Part shown: piece by piece, positions 43,690 to 47,301 of the stretch
Position numbering within the stretch: the first letter of the stretch is position 1
Layout of the letters: every line of letters begins with the position of its first letter
Source of the DNA: Marinobacterium litorale DSM 23545
GTDB taxonomy: Bacteria; Pseudomonadota; Gammaproteobacteria; Pseudomonadales; Balneatricaceae
Reading direction: 5' to 3'
Assembly: GCF_000428985.1 (NCBI RefSeq)
Contig: NZ_AUAZ01000032.1
Span: forward strand, 1-47,301
DNA length: 47,301 nucleotides
The notes under the pieces: model-generated
What the model was told of the DNA's origin: nothing
Seen by the model: the letters and a program-made list of their open reading frames with translations, nothing else
Databases searched by the model: none
Made by a program: the position numbers and the translations under genes

Positions 43690-44310
43690 TTACACAAATG
43701 CGCTCGTATCACCGGCCCCCTGCCGCAAAACCTCAGGTATATCATTAATCAAACTAACAACACTGGTCGCTTCCATTCCGCAATACCCGCCATCTATGAC
43801 CAGATCCACATCGTGCTGAAGCAGCTCGCGAATATCATAAGGATCGGTCAGCGGCAGTTCGTCACCCGGCATAATCAAAGAAGTACTCATTATCGGCTCC
43901 GACAAACTACCGGTGAGAGCCAAGGCAATCGGGTTATTTGGAACACGAATACCGATCGTACGCCGCTTGGGATGAAGCAGCCTGCGGGGAACCTCACTGG
44001 TGGCACTTAAAATGAATGTATAAGCACCCGGGGTGTGTGCCTTGATGGCGCGATAGGCTTGATTATCGACCTTCGCATAGGTCGATATTTCCGAAAGATC
44101 TCGACAAACCAACGTGAAATTATGTTTGTCGTTCAGTTGTCTGATCCGCTTTATCCGTTCCATGGCCCTTTTATCCCCCAGATGACAACCGAGTGCATAG
44201 GCACAATCGGTGGGATAAACGATAACACCACCGTTATTGATGATCTCCACCGCCTGCTGTATTAATCGTTGCTGCGGTGTTTCTGGGTGAATTTGAAAAA
44301 ACTGGCTCAC
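43690..44310 (-). CDS. yciO: YciO/Sua5/YrdC family protein
   Basis: The 206-aa protein has the RNA- and nucleotide-binding Sua5/YrdC fold: IINNGGVIVYPTDCAYALGC, RIRQLNDKHNFTLVCRDLSE and GIRVPNNPIALAL. TsaC and Sua5 make threonylcarbamoyl-AMP for tRNA modification; YciO is a paralogue with weak or uncertain activity. The start is GTG at 44310 with AGGAG 6 nt before it, giving SQFFQIHPETPQQ, which matches the E. coli YciO N-terminus and length. The ATG at 44406 is too far upstream. The gene is followed on the same strand, 91 bp on, by hns. Confidence 0.92.
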   Translation of the reverse strand: MSQFFQIHPETPQQRLIQQAVEIINNGGVIVYPTDCAYALGCHLGDKRAMERIKRIRQLNDKHNFTLVCRDLSEISTYAKVDNQAYRAIKAHTPGAYTFILSATSEVPRRLLHPKRRTIGIRVPNNPIALALTGSLSEPIMSTSLIMPGDELPLTDPYDIRELLQHDVDLVIDGGYCGMEATSVVSLINDIPEVLRQGAGDTSAFV

Positions 44311-44423
44311 AAATGGCTCCTGAATCGTATCCAAAACACACCTCCGAGAATCCCGGACGATGGTTAAATAACCCGCTTTCAATGGTACCAACGACCCACC
44401 GAACAAATAGGTTACCGCTTATT

Positions 44424-45278
44424 TTACACAGTGTAGTTCGGTATCAAGACATCCAGCAGATGCCTGGTGGATTTAAACGCAGGGAATCGGCCCAACGCCG
44501 TCCAGCGCTGCTCCGGTGAATGAAAGTCACTTCCCGCGGACGCCCAAAGCGCTTCTCGTTCGGCCAGAAGCTGCAAATCACGAAGGTGATTGGGAGTCAC
44601 TCCGGGATAGCTGACCTCGATACCATCCCCCCCTGCAGCAAGCATATCCTTCACCAGCGTTCGCAGGCGGCTAAAAGTCAGGTTGTACTTTGTAGGATGG
44701 GCGATTACTGCAAAACCCCGAGCTCGCTTCACCTGAGCCACCGCCTCTTCCAAAGTTGGCCACAATGCCTTCACGTCGCCCACCTTACCCCGCCCCAGCC
44801 AACAGTCGAACGCCTGCTGGGCGGTTGATACTCGCCCCATATCAACGAGCGCCTGCGCAAAATGTGGTCGACCGATCTGCCCATCACCGGCATTGCGCCT
44901 TGCAACCTCAAGCAGATCAGGCAACCCCGCCTTCACCAGCTTGTGTGCTATTCGCTCGGCACGCTCTTCCCGCAGCCGCCGGAGGTTCGCCAGATACTCT
45001 GCCCAACCTGGCGCCTCAGGATCCACACCCAGGCCCAGCAGGTGAACGACTCGCCGCTCCCACAAACAGGTAAGCTCGATTCCGTCTATTAACCGGAATC
45101 CATCGAGCGCACCCGCCGCTTCCCGAGCCGCAGCCAGGCCATCCAGCGAGTCATGATCAGTCAGCGCCAACACCCGGACTCCCGCTTCGTAAGCTCTGTG
45201 AACCAGCGCATCGGGAGCCAAAACGCCATCGGAGGCAAGGCTATGACAGTGCAGATCGTAACTCGGATACTGTTTCAC
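44424..45278 (-). CDS. rnm: PHP-domain phosphoesterase, RNase AM type (YciV/TrpH)
   Basis: The 284-aa PHP-domain protein carries the metal-binding motifs: YDLHCHSLASDG (HCH, near residues 9-11), ALTDHDSLDGL (near 40) and later IAHPTKYN and SDFHSPE. Its E. coli counterpart matures the 5' ends of 5S and other rRNA and degrades nanoRNA (RNase AM). The shorter names TrpH and YciV refer to older annotation. It is divergent from yciB across 54 bp and ends 17 bp before the longer yciO frame. Confidence 0.92.
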   Translation of the reverse strand: MKQYPSYDLHCHSLASDGVLAPDALVHRAYEAGVRVLALTDHDSLDGLAAAREAAGALDGFRLIDGIELTCLWERRVVHLLGLGVDPEAPGWAEYLANLRRLREERAERIAHKLVKAGLPDLLEVARRNAGDGQIGRPHFAQALVDMGRVSTAQQAFDCWLGRGKVGDVKALWPTLEEAVAQVKRARGFAVIAHPTKYNLTFSRLRTLVKDMLAAGGDGIEVSYPGVTPNHLRDLQLLAEREALWASAGSDFHSPEQRWTALGRFPAFKSTRHLLDVLIPNYTV

Positions 45279-45332
45279 TCTAATCGGCTGACCTTTATAC
45301 TGAGCGCAAAGAAAACAGCTGCGCTGCTTATT

Positions 45333-45878
45333 ATGAAAATATTACTCGATTTCCTCCCTATTATCGTCTTTTTTGTGGTTTACAAGGTCAGCGGTGACAT
45401 CATTTTAGCTACAGCGGTGCTGATTCCAGCCACTCTGGCGCAGATGGCATACACTTGGTTCAAAACACACAAAATTGAAAAGATGCAATTGGTCACACTG
45501 GCCCTCGTTATTTTACTCGGCGGTGCCACCGTGCTTTTTCAGGACAAGACCTTTATTCAATGGAAACCCACAATCGTTAACTGGTTATTCGGCATCGCCT
45601 TCCTCGGTAGCCACTTTATCGGGAGCAAGACCGTTGTGCAGCGCCTGATGGAGAGCAGTATCGAGCTGGCCCAGCAAACCTGGCGTCGCCTCAATCTGGG
45701 CTGGGTCGCTTTTTTTGCGGGCATGGGTGTTCTGAATCTGGTTGTCGCCTACGGTTTCAGCGAAGACACTTGGGTCAACTTCAAGCTGTTTGGTATGCTG
45801 GGTTTAACCTTGCTTTTTATCCTCGCTCAGGGCGTTTATATCTCTAAACATCTTCCGCAGCAGCACAAACAAGACTAA
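45333..45878 (+). CDS. yciB: Inner-membrane septation protein A (YciB family)
   Basis: The 181-aa membrane protein has five hydrophobic segments, opening with KILLDFLPIIVFFVVYKVSGD and containing GGATVLFQDKTFIQWKPTIVNWLFG, the family signature. YciB affects envelope integrity and septation. I start at the ATG at 45333, which begins exactly at the family N-terminus; the longer frame overlaps the rnm start. It is followed by yciI after 18 bp, a conserved pairing. Confidence 0.94.
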   Translation: MKILLDFLPIIVFFVVYKVSGDIILATAVLIPATLAQMAYTWFKTHKIEKMQLVTLALVILLGGATVLFQDKTFIQWKPTIVNWLFGIAFLGSHFIGSKTVVQRLMESSIELAQQTWRRLNLGWVAFFAGMGVLNLVVAYGFSEDTWVNFKLFGMLGLTLLFILAQGVYISKHLPQQHKQD

Positions 45879-45896
45879 TATTGACGAGGCATGACG

Positions 45897-46196
45897 ATGT
45901 ATTACGCTATTATAGCCGAGGATGTTGAAGGCTCGCTGGAAAAACGCCTGGAAGCCAGGCCCGACCATCTGGCTCGGTTGGAACAGTTGAAGGAGCAGGG
46001 GCGTCTTTTCGCAGCCGGCCCTCTCCCTGCAGTCGACAGCGAAGACCCGGGGCCCGCCGGTTTTACCGGCAGCCTGGTGATAGCCGAGTTTGAATCCTTG
46101 GACCAGGCCAGACAGTGGGCAGACAAAGACCCGTACTGTGCGGCCGGGGTCTACAAAAGCGTCATGGTAAAGCCGTATAAAAAGGTTTTACCCTGA
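45897..46196 (+). CDS. yciI: YciI family protein
   Basis: The 99-aa ferredoxin-like-fold protein has [17 protein letters not shown] with the conserved His, [20 protein letters not shown] with the conserved Asp, and [20 protein letters not shown], closely following E. coli YciI. The family is of uncertain enzymatic role; the His/Asp pair suggests a small hydrolase or decarboxylase-like enzyme. I prefer the ATG at 45897 because GAGG is 7 nt upstream; the one at 45891 is too close. Confidence 0.93.
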   Translation: MYYAIIAEDVEGSLEKRLEARPDHLARLEQLKEQGRLFAAGPLPAVDSEDPGPAGFTGSLVIAEFESLDQARQWADKDPYCAAGVYKSVMVKPYKKVLP

Positions 46197-46244
46197 TAAG
46201 GGATGCTAAGAACACTGGTCCTTTTGACAAAACAAGCTGGACCT

Positions 46245-46273
46245 CTGGCAAAATTGTTTTAATCGTCTATACG
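46245..46273 (+). promoter_or_regulatory. Candidate promoter of the OmpA-like gene
   Basis: CTGGCA (46245-46250), a 17-bp spacer and TATACG (46268-46273) precede the gene by about 40 nt. An inverted repeat GTCTAT-ACGTA-ATAGAC (46265-46281) overlaps the -10 and predicted start. A TTGACA at 46224 has no partner at the right distance. Confidence 0.4.
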
Positions 46274-46312
46274 TAATAGACAAACCATCACTACTTTCAA
46301 AAGGATATGATG

Positions 46313-46912
46313 ATGAAGAAACTCGCGATTGCAGCTGGCCTCACCCTGGCCCTTGGCGCCTCCCTGGCGCAAGCTCACGAAACCAACGCAGGTTATGTAA
46401 CCACCAGCGATGACACCATCTGGCGCACCAGCTCTGGCGAATGCTGGCACACCGGCTTCTGGAGCGAAAGCAATGCAGTCGTAGTCGGCTGTGATGGCGT
46501 TGTCGCCAAAGCTGAAGAGCCGGCACCGGCAGAGCCGATGTACGCGATGATGGAAGACACCAAAAAATTCGCACTTTACTTCGACTTCGACAGCACCAAG
46601 GTTGGCGATACCTCCAACATTGTTAACTACATTGGTACCCTGTCCAGCCTGAAGGAAGTTAAACTGGTCGGCCACGCAGACCCGATCGGTAGCGACGCCT
46701 ACAACGAGCAGCTGTCCAAGCGCCGTGCCGAAGCTGTTGCTGCCAACCTGGCTGATGCCGGTGTAGACGCCAACAAGATGAGCATTGGCTACCTGGGCGA
46801 GTCCGCACCGGTTGCTAACTGCACCGGCCGTGGCGCCGAACTGATCGCTTGCCTGCGTCCTGATCGTCGTGTTGACGTCGAAATCATGGGCACCAAGCGC
46901 GTCAAGCAGTAA
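46313..46912 (+). CDS. OmpA-family peptidoglycan-binding protein, without beta-barrel
   Basis: The 199-aa protein has a signal peptide (KKLAIAAGLTLALGASLAQA, cleavage near residue 21). A short N-terminal segment with two cysteines (ECWHTGFW, VVVGCDG) takes the place of an OmpA barrel. A Pro/Glu linker leads to the OmpA C-terminal domain, with LYFDFDSTKVGD, VGHADPIGSDAYNEQLSKRRAEAV and DRRVDVEIMG, which binds diaminopimelate in peptidoglycan. A second Cys pair (ANCTGR, IACLRP) sits in the usual disulfide place. Three ATGs in a row precede it; 46313 has the best spacing (7 nt) from AAGGA. The insertion sequence lies 30-odd bp downstream. Confidence 0.9.
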   Translation: MKKLAIAAGLTLALGASLAQAHETNAGYVTTSDDTIWRTSSGECWHTGFWSESNAVVVGCDGVVAKAEEPAPAEPMYAMMEDTKKFALYFDFDSTKVGDTSNIVNYIGTLSSLKEVKLVGHADPIGSDAYNEQLSKRRAEAVAANLADAGVDANKMSIGYLGESAPVANCTGRGAELIACLRPDRRVDVEIMGTKRVKQ

Positions 46913-46923
46913 GAGTCGAAACG

Positions 46924-46944
46924 AAAAAAGCTGGCTTTATGCCA
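46924..46944 (+). terminator. Apparent 5' half of a split terminator of the OmpA-like gene
   Basis: AAAAAAGCTGGC, a TTTAT loop and GCCA are the first arm, loop and first four bases of the second arm of a rho-independent terminator. The expected continuation, GCTTTTTT, is missing and IS-type sequence begins instead. I infer the insertion at about 46945 cut the terminator. Confidence 0.4.
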
Positions 46945-46973
46945 CTGCTGTCCCATAAATAGCAGTAAATGAA

Positions 46974-47042
46974 AAAGCCTGAATCCGAGTGAGTAAAATG
47001 AGAGTGCGACCAAACACTCTACTCACAAAGGATTCAGGCTTT
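46974..47042 (+). repeat. Long hairpin over the transposase start codon
   Basis: AAAGCCTGAATCC (46974-46986) pairs perfectly over 13 bp with GGATTCAGGCTTT (47030-47042). Inside, GTGAGTA pairs with TACTCAC (7 bp), and AGAGTG with CACTCT (6 bp, sharing one T with the former). The last arm includes the ribosome site AAAGGA and the first two bases of the TTG start. See the finding on translation control. Confidence 0.7.
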
Positions 47043-47301
47043 GTCTCATCATAACACCGCGTTTCATCAGTTGCTCCAGCCCTTGTCCAGACATGATTTC
47101 GAGCGAACGGCCCGTGAGCATCATGTAGGGCAAAAGCTCCGTTCTGCTTCACGCTGGGATCAGTTCATTGGCATTGCGATGTCCCAGATTTCTGGCCGAC
47201 AAAGCCTTCGAGATATCGAGTCCAGCCTCGCCAGTCAGCGGCATAAGCTCTACCACCTCGGAGCCAAGCCTATTGCTCGCTCAACACTCGCCCGCCTCAA
47301 T
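47041..47301 (+). CDS. IS4-family transposase, N-terminal 87 codons (cut by window end)
   Basis: The frame from TTG 47041, with AAAGGA 8 nt before it, reads (M)SHHNTAFHQLLQPLSRHDFE and continues to the window edge. FHQLLQPLSRHDFERTAREH and WDQFIGIAMSQISGRQSLRDI are the DUF4372 N-terminal features of this IS4 subgroup, after which the DDE catalytic domain is expected. No stop codon occurs before the edge. It is too short to be a complete gene here and ends at the window end, so intactness is unknown. Confidence 0.8.
   Translation, partial: MSHHNTAFHQLLQPLSRHDFERTAREHHVGQKLRSASRWDQFIGIAMSQISGRQSLRDIESSLASQRHKLYHLGAKPIARSTLARLN

Larger units (their letters stand above)
46945..47301 (+). mobile_element. 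Left end of an IS4-family (DUF4372-type) insertion sequence
   Basis: The region carries the beginning of a DUF4372-type IS4 transposase (47041-47301). Upstream, an inverted repeat ACTGCT/AGCAGT (46944-46966) flanks a GTCCCATAAAT core, and a long hairpin (46974-47042) covers the transposase start. The exact outer end is uncertain to within about 20 bp, since the right end and target duplication lie outside the window. Confidence 0.7.

Noticed and set aside
1-47301. CRISPR array, prophage, integrase or biosynthetic cluster
   Set aside because: No regularly spaced repeats, no phage structural genes, no integrase and no such enzymes seen.

Overview
The window is about 47 kb of a gammaproteobacterial chromosome. 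Gene order matches the Pseudomonas/Oceanospirillales pattern: rsmI-lpoA-yraN-diaA-dolP, petABC-sspAB, rplM-rpsI, zapE, gyrA-serC-pheA-hisC-tyrA/aroA-cmk-rpsA-ihfB, and ubiG-mupP-yciK. A fused TyrA-AroA, a cytochrome bc1 complex and an H-NS-type (not MvaT-type) nucleoid protein suggest a marine Oceanospirillaceae-like bacterium. The species cannot be named from this sequence alone.

Layout. (1) 1-1450 is an AT-richer accessory patch. It holds the end of an IS3-family element with the first 15 codons of its orfA, a KAP P-loop NTPase gene cut by that element, an Xre/MbcA/ParS-type antitoxin gene, and about 490 bp of non-coding DNA with short repeats. It lies just past rnpB, where related genomes usually carry mraZ and the division/cell-wall cluster. 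(2) 1450-7300 carries rnpB, rsmI, lpoA, yraN, diaA, dolP, sspB and sspA (RNA processing, envelope, replication timing, proteolysis). (3) 7345-13583 carries petABC, rpsI/rplM, zapE and lrgAB. (4) 13647-14171 holds two identical tRNA-Pro(CGG) genes, each with its own promoter. (5) 14342-24731 is a pyruvate/lactate module: pdhR-aceE-aceF on the minus strand, divergent from an Fe-S D-lactate dehydrogenase, a universal stress protein and an AEC transporter. A perfect PdhR palindrome lies between the two arms. (6) 24740-38339 is a long minus-strand housekeeping block: comEA-like, pyrF, lapB, lapA, ihfB, rpsA, cmk, tyrA-aroA, hisC, pheA, serC, gyrA. (7) 38495-46912 carries an HDOD protein, ubiG-mupP-yciK, rluB, an hns homologue, yciO, an RNase AM-type PHP protein, yciB, yciI and an OmpA-like protein. 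(8) From about 46945 to the end is the left end of an IS4-type (DUF4372) insertion sequence.

Most genes are ordinary core genes. The points worth a second look are the antitoxin/KAP remnant beside rnpB, the mutually exclusive helices in the rplM-rpsI leader, the PdhR operator lying inside the spacer of a pdhR promoter, the structured uspA-AEC intergenic RNA, the altered Phe-binding motifs of PheA, and the IS4 end. That IS end carries a long hairpin covering its own transposase start and appears to have split the ompA-like terminator. I saw no clear, complete new system. The best candidate is the antitoxin gene followed by a KAP NTPase, and it is broken here.
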